Shown: positions 1 through 4,364 of the stretch, one piece after another
Numbering within the stretch: position 1 is the stretch's first letter
How the letters are laid out: the number at the start of each line of letters is the position of its first letter
Source of the DNA: an uncultured Fibrobacter sp.
GTDB taxonomy: Bacteria > Fibrobacterota > Fibrobacteria > Fibrobacterales > Fibrobacteraceae
DNA length: 5,343 nucleotides
Direction: 5' to 3'
Assembly: GCA_937891805.1 (NCBI GenBank)
Contig: CALATK010000129.1
Coordinates: 1-5,343, forward strand
The notes under the pieces: model-generated
What the model saw: only the letters and a program-made list of their open reading frames with translations
The model's database searches: none
Told to the model about the DNA's origin: nothing
Translations under genes and position numbers: made by a program

Positions 1-130
1 ACGAAAATTACAAGTGTAACTGCAATACCCATACCAACAGCATTAGAACGTTTAGTTGAAACACCAAGGAATGGACATAAACCCATAATTTTGTATAAAA
101 TTACATTTTCAGTTAAGAAAGCCGCAAAGG
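1..130 (-). CDS. rnfA: RnfA fragment (Rnf ion-translocating electron transport complex subunit A), partial at both ends
   Basis: The peptide NVILYKIMGLCPFLGVSTKR followed by SNAVGMGIAVTLVIFV matches the first membrane helices of RnfA/RsxA; E. coli RsxA reads FLGLCPFMGVSKK at the same place. The Cys of GLCPF belongs to the conserved RnfA/RnfE (NqrE/NqrD) Cys motif, which sits in the membrane and binds an iron-sulfur centre. Rnf couples ferredoxin:NAD oxidoreduction to Na+ or H+ transport. The native start is missing and the gene runs off the left edge. The codons are strongly A/T-ending (AAT, GGT, ATT, GTA, TTA), unlike the sequence joined to it from about position 140 on. The right boundary is approximate, within about 113-143. 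The family call is strong; the source organism is unknown, perhaps an AT-rich Firmicute. Confidence 0.8.
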
Positions 131-455
131 CAATACCTAACACCGGTACCAAAAATCCGTTGCCCATCAGAAGAGCGAGCAGGCATCCAACGGCAAAACC
201 GATGATGGAGAATGTCTTGATGGACTCAAACTTGTTCTCACGTCCGGTTGCCTTCAGAATCTGCTCCACTTCATAGGATTCACGCTTGAAAAATCCTGTC
301 GGTGTGTTGCCGGACATGACTTCCAGATCTTCTGCCAGCGTCGAGCCGCCATGGGATTTCACCAGACGCTCGAACAGTGCGGTAAATCGGATATCACAGA
401 TCGCCACGATGCCGATGGTCAGGAGAACGAATACGGATAAGCTAATCCACGTCAT
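1..455 (-). CDS. Hybrid partial frame: TadB-like F-family membrane protein N-terminus running into RnfA
   Basis: The frame opens with ATG at 453-455 behind a strong AAAAAGGAGG ribosome site and stays open to the window edge (151 codons, no stop). Residues 1 to about 105 resemble the N-terminal part of Firmicutes type II secretion F-family (TadB-like) proteins. A membrane segment spans about residues 3-20, followed by a charged loop containing GNTPTGFF and EVEQILKATGRE, and a second membrane region from about 82. These proteins form the inner-membrane platform of Tad-type pili. From about residue 112 the frame reads TENVILYKIMGLCPFLGVST, which is RnfA, an unrelated protein. The start overlaps the end of the upstream ATPase tail by 14 bases, as in tadA-tadB operons. 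The TadB-like label comes from family resemblance and gene order; the fusion is probably not a real protein. Confidence 0.6.
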   Translation of the reverse strand, partial: MTWISLSVFVLLTIGIVAICDIRFTALFERLVKSHGGSTLAEDLEVMSGNTPTGFFKRESYEVEQILKATGRENKFESIKTFSIIGFAVGCLLALLMGNGFLVPVLGIAFAAFLTENVILYKIMGLCPFLGVSTKRSNAVGMGIAVTLVIF

Positions 456-657
456 TTGCGCCCTCCTTTTTCATTGTGAATGCGGCAAGCTCACGGGCTG
501 AGATACCGTTTTCCATCATGCGCTTCCGCAGAACATCCGAGATATCGGAACACTGGGTATGCTTGCCGGTGATCTTTATGTTTCCGTCCGCGTCCACGGT
601 ATTGTCCAGGACATCGTACCGGAAAAGTGTACGGGTGACGGTTTTGCCTTTCACGAA
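442..657 (-). pseudogene. C-terminal fragment resembling a Firmicutes CpaF/TadA-like secretion ATPase
   Basis: After the helicase homology stops, about 70 residues (KTVTRTLFRYDVLDNTVDAD ... ISDVLRKRMMENGISARELAAF) end at TAG 442-444. The pattern of a basic strand, DNxVDADG, GxH, ISDxLxxRMxENG is one I associate with the ends of CpaF/TadA-like type II/IV secretion ATPases in Lachnospiraceae and relatives. That recognition is from memory and only moderately sure. Gene order supports it: the frame ends 14 bases inside a TadB-like membrane protein, as expected for a Tad pilus operon, and its AAGGAGG (codons for KKEG) serves as that gene's ribosome site. The Walker motifs of the ATPase are not in the window. 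The left-hand neighbour in the protein is a helicase, so this is a fragment, not a functional ATPase. Confidence 0.5.
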
Positions 658-1434
658 ATCTTCGCCTTCGATGACCCGAGCGAGGGCTTCCATCTTGTCG
701 TGGCTCTTGACCAGCAAAAAGCGCTGGCGGATATTTTCCACCGTGGTGGTCTTGCCCTCGATACGGGCTTCGCTGTATTCGCCCAGGTGTTCGTCGATAA
801 TCTCGATGACTTCTTTGGGCATGGTGGCGCTGAAAAGCGCCCGCTGGGCGTTTTCGGGAATCTTGCTCAGGATGGTTTCGACATCTTCCATGAATCCCAT
901 GTCCAGCATTTCGTCGGCCTCGTCCAGGACAACCGCCTGGACTTTGTCCAGGACAATCGAACCCCGCTTGAGGTGGTCGATGAGCCGGCCCGGCGTTGCC
1001 ACGATGACGTTGGCGGCCCGCTTTAAAGCCTTGAACTGCACCGCAATGTCTTGCCCGCCATAGACGGGAACCACGTGGACCTTCGGAAGCTTCATGGCGT
1101 ATTGCTGGATTGCTTCGGCCACCTGGATAGAAAGTTCCCGCGTAGGTGTCAGCACCAGCAGGGAGGTGTCCTTGCCGTTGAACTCTATGCGGGAAAGCAG
1201 CGGGAGTGCAAACGCTGCGGTCTTGCCAGTGCCGGTCTGTGCCGTACCCAGCAGGTTCTTGCCCTGCAGCAAGGCGGGAATGGCCTTCGCCTGGATGGGG
1301 GAGGGGGTCTCGTAACCGGCGGCCTTGACGGCTTCTAGAACTTCGGGAGCGAGGCCCAAATCTTCAAAACCCACTTCTTGTGGAGTTTCGTCAAGGATTG
1401 TCTCCTGTTCGTTTTCGAGATTTTCTTGTTCCAT
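442..1434 (-). CDS. DEAD-box RNA helicase, domain 1 intact, domain 2 replaced by an unrelated ATPase tail (hybrid frame)
   Basis: With ATG at 1432-1434 the frame encodes 330 residues. I chose this start over ATG 1449 because GGAG lies 9 bases upstream of it, while 1449 has no ribosome site. Residues 1-20 form an acidic leader. The order of motifs is a DEAD-box RecA-like domain 1: Q motif (GFEDLGL to PSPIQ, 22-48), motif I AQTGTGKT (65-72), Ia PTRELSIQ (97-104), Ib TPGRLIDH (147-154), II DEAD (171-174), III SAT (203-205). Such ATP-dependent helicases remodel RNA in ribosome assembly, decay or cold shock. The helicase match ends at about residue 260 (EGEDF), where domain 2 would begin. Motifs IV-VI, including the HRxGRxxR arginine fingers, are absent, so this product could not unwind RNA. 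Residues 261-330 resemble the tail of a secretion ATPase. A full-length family member would exceed 400 residues. Confidence 0.85.
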   Translation of the reverse strand: MEQENLENEQETILDETPQEVGFEDLGLAPEVLEAVKAAGYETPSPIQAKAIPALLQGKNLLGTAQTGTGKTAAFALPLLSRIEFNGKDTSLLVLTPTRELSIQVAEAIQQYAMKLPKVHVVPVYGGQDIAVQFKALKRAANVIVATPGRLIDHLKRGSIVLDKVQAVVLDEADEMLDMGFMEDVETILSKIPENAQRALFSATMPKEVIEIIDEHLGEYSEARIEGKTTTVENIRQRFLLVKSHDKMEALARVIEGEDFVKGKTVTRTLFRYDVLDNTVDADGNIKITGKHTQCSDISDVLRKRMMENGISARELAAFTMKKEGANDVD

Positions 1435-1454
1435 AATGACGATCTCCATAAAGG

Positions 1455-1489
1455 GAGTTGTGAGTAGTGAGTGATGAGTTGTGAGTAAT
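1455..1489. repeat. Five tandem heptamers, GAGTNNT type
   Basis: Five consecutive 7-base units read GAGTTGT, GAGTAGT, GAGTGAT, GAGTTGT, GAGTAAT. They lie just upstream of the helicase start, in its presumed 5' leader. The strand opposite to this array carries the same kind of unit as the second array at 1530-1561. Confidence 0.7.
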
Positions 1490-1529
1490 ATCCCTGTTTC
1501 TGATTTTCAGCGCGTCCTGATTCGTCTAT

Positions 1530-1561
1530 AACTCATAACTCATAACTCATAACTGATAACT
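1530..1561. repeat. Four and a half tandem heptamers, AACTCAT
   Basis: The units read AACTCAT three times, then AACTGAT, then AACT. The reverse complement of the unit is ATGAGTT, so this array is an inverted partner of the one at 1455-1489, with about 40 bases between. RNA across both could fold into an imperfect stem. No gene lies between the arrays. Confidence 0.75.
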
Positions 1562-1600
1562 GCTCAAATATAGCTTTTCATTTTTATTATCATTTGGTAG

Positions 1601-1762
1601 ATGAGTTACGAATGCAAATACTTGCGGAATACCTTTTGCGACAAGCGAAAAAAGGAATGCGACCCCGGTTCGCCCGGTTGCGTGCTGTTCGGCAAGTTTG
1701 CCTTCCCGTTAAAAACGACCCCTCCTAAAAAGAAAAAGGCGCCGCCAAGGGCGACACCTTAA
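1601..1762 (+). CDS. Small Cys-rich protein, 53 residues, function unknown
   Basis: ATG 1601 is fixed by an in-frame TAG immediately before it; the stop is TAA 1760-1762. The product begins MSYECKYLRNTFC and contains KKECDPGSPGCVLFGKF. Cysteines sit at 5, 13, 20 and 27 (spacing CX7CX6CX6C), which suits one metal-binding or redox site. The tail (39-53) is Pro/Lys-rich with KKKK at 43-46. There is no signal peptide or membrane segment, so it is probably cytosolic. No good Shine-Dalgarno is visible. A TATTAT box at 1585-1590, about 11 bases upstream of the ATG, could give a very short or leaderless transcript, but no -35 box matches. The compact ECDPGxxGC block looks like a real conserved peptide and resembles small bacterial proteins I half recall; I cannot name a family. 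The gene converges on the AlkD-like gene, whose terminator lies inside its 3' end. Confidence 0.55.
   Translation: MSYECKYLRNTFCDKRKKECDPGSPGCVLFGKFAFPLKTTPPKKKKAPPRATP
1727..1758 (-). terminator. Intrinsic terminator of the AlkD-like gene
   Basis: On the minus strand, GGTGTCGCC and GGCGGCGCC pair in a 9-bp stem (two G-T pairs) around a CTT loop, followed by TTTTTCTTTTT. It starts 22 bases after the AlkD-like stop codon. On the plus strand the hairpin has no following T run, so it should act in one direction. It overlaps the last codons of the small Cys-rich gene. Confidence 0.85.
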
Positions 1763-1780
1763 ACAGAAGGGCCTTACACG

Positions 1781-2443
1781 CTAAATCATCCGCAAGATTT
1801 CTTGGGTGGTCTGTTCGGCGAAACTGTTGTCCTGCACAAAGCGGCGCACTTCGGTGGGGTTTATCCTGGCATATTCGGACAGGGCTTTGCCGATGCCGTT
1901 ACGGATGTAGTATTCGTCATCCTTGGCGCAGGTAAGGCAGAACTGCCGGAGCAGGGGCCAGTCGGTGCGGTCCTTGTACTGGATCTGGAAGATAATGGCG
2001 CTACGGCGAACCCAGATGTTCGGGTCCCGAATCCAGGAGGCGATCTTGGCATGGAGCGCGGGCAAGCGCAGGGCCAGGTCTCCCAGGATGCAGGCGGCGA
2101 TAGTGTCCACCGTGTCCTTCCAGGCGCGGGTTTTAATCAGTTTCTTTAAAAAGTTGAGGTGCTGCCCTCCTAGCATGCCCTTGTGCCTGAACAGGTAGTC
2201 GCAGGCGGCGTACTGAATTTCCCGATAGGGCTGAGCCCACATGTCCTCTATCCGGCTCACCAGCTCCGCATCGTTCTTGGGAGGGTTCTTGTCGAATATG
2301 GGGTATGTCACTTCCCGACGGGGAACCAGTTTCACTCCGAGGAAGTCGAATTGCTCACGGGCCTTTTTGGACATTTCGTGAGATTCTTCTTCGTTGGCGA
2401 TGGAACGCAGTGCCAGAAGGATATCTTGAGTGAATCGTAACAT
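1781..2443 (-). CDS. AlkD-like HEAT-repeat DNA alkylation repair protein with aromatic-to-lysine active-site changes
   Basis: The 220-residue product is helical throughout and aligns from memory with Bacillus cereus AlkD (237 residues), almost without gaps. Matches include FDFLGV (32-37), REIQYAACDYL (74-84), AWKDTVD (107-113), LGDL (120-123), NIWVRRSAIIFQ (142-153), YYIRNGIGKALSEYARINP (178-196). AlkD is a DNA glycosylase that removes N3- and N7-alkylpurines without base flipping. The catalytic Asp113 and the Arg equivalent to Arg148 (here Arg147) are kept. The three aromatics that line the AlkD cleft, Tyr27, Trp109 and Trp187, are all lysine here (27, 109, 186). Glycosylase activity is therefore uncertain; it may bind DNA differently or act on another lesion. 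The start has only a weak GAG 5 bases upstream. A poor promoter (TTGAAA, 18 bases, TAGAAA) may lie in the A/T tract before it. It has its own terminator and appears monocistronic. Confidence 0.85.
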   Translation of the reverse strand: MLRFTQDILLALRSIANEEESHEMSKKAREQFDFLGVKLVPRREVTYPIFDKNPPKNDAELVSRIEDMWAQPYREIQYAACDYLFRHKGMLGGQHLNFLKKLIKTRAWKDTVDTIAACILGDLALRLPALHAKIASWIRDPNIWVRRSAIIFQIQYKDRTDWPLLRQFCLTCAKDDEYYIRNGIGKALSEYARINPTEVRRFVQDNSFAEQTTQEILRMI

Positions 2444-2460
2444 TTGAACTCAAAAATAGT

Positions 2461-2483
2461 CCTAAAAAAATTTTTTTTCTAGG
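2461..2483. repeat. A7T8 tract inside an imperfect palindrome
   Basis: CCTA, seven A, eight T and CTAGG form a near-perfect palindrome some 20 bases before the AlkD-like start. A and T tracts of this kind bend DNA and can act as an UP element. The whole stretch 2444-2595 is very A/T-rich and holds no gene I can support. Confidence 0.5.
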
Positions 2484-2595
2484 TCTTGACAAGCATTTTT
2501 TTCAACTTTTTTTTGGAATTTTGAAAAATTTTGCGAAAAAAAGACAAAAAACACCCTTGACAACGGAAAAAAGGGAACGCTTTTGCACGGCCCAC

Positions 2596-2620
2596 AAAAA
2601 AAGACCCCCTTGCGGAGGTC
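2596..2620 (-). terminator. Intrinsic terminator of tRNA-Cys
   Basis: On the minus strand GACCTCC and GGGGGTC pair (7 bp, one T-G) around a GCAA loop, followed by seven T. It begins 5 bases after the tRNA discriminator base, so the tRNA appears to be a single-gene transcript. Confidence 0.85.
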
Positions 2621-2625
2621 TCGAG

Positions 2626-2698
2626 AGGCAACGATCAGACTCGAACTGATGAATAAGGCTTTTGCAGAGCCGCCCCTTACCAACTTGGGTACGTCGCC
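2626..2698 (-). tRNA. tRNA-Cys, anticodon GCA
   Basis: The 73 bases fold as a standard cloverleaf. The acceptor GGCGACG pairs with CGTTGCC (one G-T). The anticodon loop is CTGCAAA with GCA at 34-36, and the T arm is ATCAG-TTCGAGT-CTGAT. Discriminator base 73 is U, the identity base for cysteine. T8, A14, G18, G19 and TTC 54-56 are in place. The D stem has three C-G pairs plus an A13/A22 mismatch. The anticodon stem has a C27/U43 mismatch, leaving four good pairs. CCA is not encoded (CTC follows), so CCA-adding enzyme is needed. It has its own promoter and terminator. Confidence 0.95.
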
Positions 2699-2710
2699 AA
2701 TGTGAGGCCT

Positions 2711-2739
2711 AATATAGGTAATGAAAACCCGTTTTCCAA
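2711..2739 (-). promoter_or_regulatory. sigma70-type promoter of tRNA-Cys
   Basis: On the minus strand TTGGAA (2734-2739) is followed by exactly 17 bases and TATATT (2711-2716), which is 12 bases upstream of the tRNA 5' end. That predicts a leader of about 6 bases. The bases after the -10 box (AGGCCTC) are GC-rich, a form of discriminator typical of growth-rate-controlled stable RNA promoters; the control itself is inferred. Confidence 0.65.
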
Positions 2740-2772
2740 GGGCAAAAGGCTAAAAAAACTAATTTTTAGGCC

Positions 2773-3306
2773 ATGTTTGACGGTTTCAAGGCGAAAATGG
2801 GCTCTTTTCTGGTGAGCCTCTGGCTAAGGAGCCTCAGGGTTCGCCTGGAGACCCCCGAGGAGTTCGGTCCGGGCATTCTTGGAACTTGGCACAGGGACTT
2901 GCTTGCCAGCTGCGCAGCCTTCAAGGACATGGGGGTCCACGCTTTTGTTTCCCAGTCCAAGGATGGGGATTTTTTTAGCGCTACCGCCAAACGGCTAGGG
3001 TATATTGTCACAAGGGGGTCCGACAGTCACGGGGCCCTCAACGTGCGGCATCTGCTGGAATCTTTAAAGTCGGGACAGTTTGCAGGCATGGCCCTGGACG
3101 GCCCGCATGGTCCTGCAGGAATTGTGAAACCCGGATCCCTTTGGCTGTCAAGGAAATCGGGACGACCGTTGTGGGAAATCCAGGTGCAGTACGGCCGGCA
3201 TTTCACCTTGCATACTTGGGACAGGTTTATAATTCCCTTGCCTATGTCAACAATTGTCGTGAGAATTAAGTATTTTTGTCATAAACAAAAGGAAGATGTA
3301 CCGTGA
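2773..3306 (+). CDS. DUF374 / lysophospholipid acyltransferase-like protein
   Basis: 177 residues. An in-frame TAG at 2767-2769 fixes ATG 2773 as the earliest start; it has no clear ribosome site. ATG 2797 (residue 9), with AAGG 5 bases upstream, is an alternative. The conserved blocks are those of DUF374, a branch of the LPLAT acyltransferase superfamily: an N-terminal hydrophobic/basic segment (about 9-24), WHRDLL (39-44) with the presumed catalytic His40, VSQSKDGDFF (59-68), TRGSDSHGAL (80-89), DGPHGP (109-114), VKPG (118-121), WDRFIIPLP (149-157). Related enzymes acylate lipid A or lysophospholipids at the inner membrane; the substrate here is unknown. The protein stops soon after the IPLP block, somewhat shorter than usual. 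The downstream exonuclease gene overlaps its stop by four bases, so the two are co-transcribed. Confidence 0.8.
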   Translation: MFDGFKAKMGSFLVSLWLRSLRVRLETPEEFGPGILGTWHRDLLASCAAFKDMGVHAFVSQSKDGDFFSATAKRLGYIVTRGSDSHGALNVRHLLESLKSGQFAGMALDGPHGPAGIVKPGSLWLSRKSGRPLWEIQVQYGRHFTLHTWDRFIIPLPMSTIVVRIKYFCHKQKEDVP

Positions 3307-3950
3307 TTGCTTTAGCTCCAAAATTCGTGGCCTTTGACTTGGAAACGACTGGCCTTGACAATAAAAAAGACGAAATCATTGAAATCGGTGCCGTAAAATT
3401 CACTGTAGAAACCAAGAATGGCAAGGTGGTGCCCAAGCTGCTTTCCGAGTTTGAAACCTTCGTAAAGCCCAACATGCTGATTCCTGCCGAGGCTTCCAAC
3501 GTGAACCACATCTACGACAAGGATGTGGAAAACGCGCCTCCTGTAGGCGAGTGCCTCAAGGGCTTTACGGCTTTCTGTGGTCAGGGCTCTATATTGATTG
3601 CCCACAACGCAAACTTCGATGCCAGCTTTTTGCGGGTGGCATACGCCAAGAATCCCCAGTTGGTGCCGGGGAATCCGGTGATTGACAGTCTTGTTGTTTC
3701 AAGGACAATCCTGCCGGAGCTGGAAAACCACAAGCTGGGGTACATGGCGAACCTGTTCAAGCGCCGTAACGAGATAGCCATGAGCATCGATTCCGAAAAG
3801 ATGCACCGCGCCGTCTATGACTGCGAGATGCTTATGGAAGTTTTCGTGGCCATCCTCCGCCGCCGGTTCAAGGAAAAGGACTGGGAGCTGGGGAACATCA
3901 TGGCCAACATGGCCAAGTACAAGGGTACTCCGCAGTTTATTAATAAGTGA
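3303..3950 (+). CDS. DnaQ-like 3'-5' exonuclease (DEDDh family)
   Basis: 215 residues starting at GTG 3303, which overlaps the previous stop as GTGA; AAAGGAAG lies 7 bases upstream. The product is a single DEDDh exonuclease domain: ExoI FDLETTG (Asp12, Glu14), ExoII AHNANFDASFL (Asp106), ExoIII HRAVYDCEM (His168, Asp173). These acidic residues bind two metal ions and the His activates water. The family includes the proofreading epsilon subunit of DNA polymerase III, PolC exonuclease domains, RNase T and stand-alone nucleases. The segment before NHIYDKDV (68-75) is typical of epsilon/PolC exonucleases. No polymerase-binding tail is evident, only a short basic end, so proofreading cannot be separated from a general repair or RNA role. 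Translational coupling to the acyltransferase-like gene looks like operon packing without an obvious shared function. Confidence 0.9.
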   Translation: MIALAPKFVAFDLETTGLDNKKDEIIEIGAVKFTVETKNGKVVPKLLSEFETFVKPNMLIPAEASNVNHIYDKDVENAPPVGECLKGFTAFCGQGSILIAHNANFDASFLRVAYAKNPQLVPGNPVIDSLVVSRTILPELENHKLGYMANLFKRRNEIAMSIDSEKMHRAVYDCEMLMEVFVAILRRRFKEKDWELGNIMANMAKYKGTPQFINK

Positions 3951-3988
3951 TTAGGACTATGAGGTGACAGGTCGGCACCTCGTGCCTC

Positions 3989-4023
3989 CCAAACCCCTAA
4001 ATCCTAGCCCCTAGTCTCTAAAC
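3989..4023. repeat. Seven-base-period repeat, CCTARNY type
   Basis: Consecutive heptamers read CCAAACC, CCTAAAT, CCTAGCC, CCTAGTC, TCTAAAC. The array lies between the exonuclease stop and the shared terminator. It has the same 7-base period as the arrays before the helicase but a different unit. A short inverted repeat, GAGGTG (3961-3966) and CACCTC (3976-3981), precedes it. Confidence 0.5.
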
Positions 4024-4036
4024 AATACACAAAACA

Positions 4037-4058
4037 CCGCCAAAGAGGACTTTGGCGG
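4037..4058. terminator. Bidirectional hairpin terminator between the exonuclease gene and rpmB
   Basis: CCGCCAAAG (4037-4045) pairs perfectly with CTTTGGCGG (4050-4058) around the loop AGGA. On the plus strand it is followed by CTTTTCAGTTTTG; on the minus strand by TGTTTTGTG. It can serve both converging genes: the exonuclease ends 86 bases to the left and rpmB ends 24 bases to the right. Confidence 0.85.
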
Positions 4059-4082
4059 CTTTTCAGTTTTGTTTGGCGAGAA

Positions 4083-4304
4083 TTAGATGCCGAGTTCCTG
4101 GGCGACAGCCTGGATACCGCACTTGCTGATAGTGCGGAGGCCGGCGGCGCTCACGCGGAGGGTAACCCAACGATCTTCTTCGGGGATATAGAAGCGCTTC
4201 TTCTGGAGGTTGGGAAGCTGCTTCATCAACTTCTTACGGTTGGAGTGGGAAACCATGTTGCCCACGAGGCCGGCTTTTCCGGTGACTTCACAAATACGGC
4301 TCAT
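4083..4304 (-). CDS. rpmB: 50S ribosomal protein L28
   Basis: 73 residues, MSRICEVTGKAGLVGNMVSH onward, the typical L28 opening (E. coli: MSRVCQVTGK). It also has the conserved LPNLQKKRFYIPEEDRWVTL and RVSAAGLRTI blocks. L28 is a basic protein of the large ribosomal subunit. ATG 4304 is chosen because GGAG lies 7 bases upstream and family members start here. A longer in-frame reading from 4364 would begin inside the promoter. Only Cys5 and Cys62 are present, so there is no zinc ribbon. It stands alone, without the rpmG neighbour often seen. It lies 56 bases after ispH but has its own promoter. Confidence 0.97.
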   Translation of the reverse strand: MSRICEVTGKAGLVGNMVSHSNRKKLMKQLPNLQKKRFYIPEEDRWVTLRVSAAGLRTISKCGIQAVAQELGI

Positions 4305-4335
4305 AATAAAACTCCGTTGTTTTTTACGGACACCA

Positions 4336-4364
4336 ATTTTAGTTAAAAGTGGTTGAATTGTCAA
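4336..4364 (-). promoter_or_regulatory. Near-consensus sigma70 promoter of rpmB
   Basis: On the minus strand a perfect TTGACA (4359-4364) is followed by a 17-base spacer and TAAAAT (4336-4341), a 5/6 match. Transcription should start near 4329, giving a leader of about 25 bases that contains the ribosome site. The -35 box overlaps the ispH stop codon TGA (4361-4363). Confidence 0.85.

Noticed and set aside
476..1063. Long plus-strand open frames opposite the helicase, including 559-1026 and 1051-1338.
   Set aside because: They are antisense shadows of a clearly coding frame with no recognisable motifs.
1435..1449. Upstream ATG 1449 as helicase start.
   Set aside because: No ribosome site precedes it, and its own GGAG is well placed to serve ATG 1434.
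1455..1561. CRISPR array from the short repeats.
   Set aside because: Units are 7 bases, tandem and without spacers; no cas gene is near.
2486..2491. TTGACA on the plus strand as a promoter (also at 2557-2562).
   Set aside because: No -10 box lies at 16-18 bases, and the direction leads into antisense tRNA-Cys.
2462..2683. 73-codon minus-strand frame across tRNA-Cys and the A/T-rich gap.
   Set aside because: It overlaps the tRNA and its terminator, and its Phe/Lys-rich product simply reflects base composition.
4305..4364. Longer L28 reading with 20 extra residues from ATG 4364.
   Set aside because: The extension lies over the -35/-10 boxes and has no ribosome site; family members start at MSRIC.
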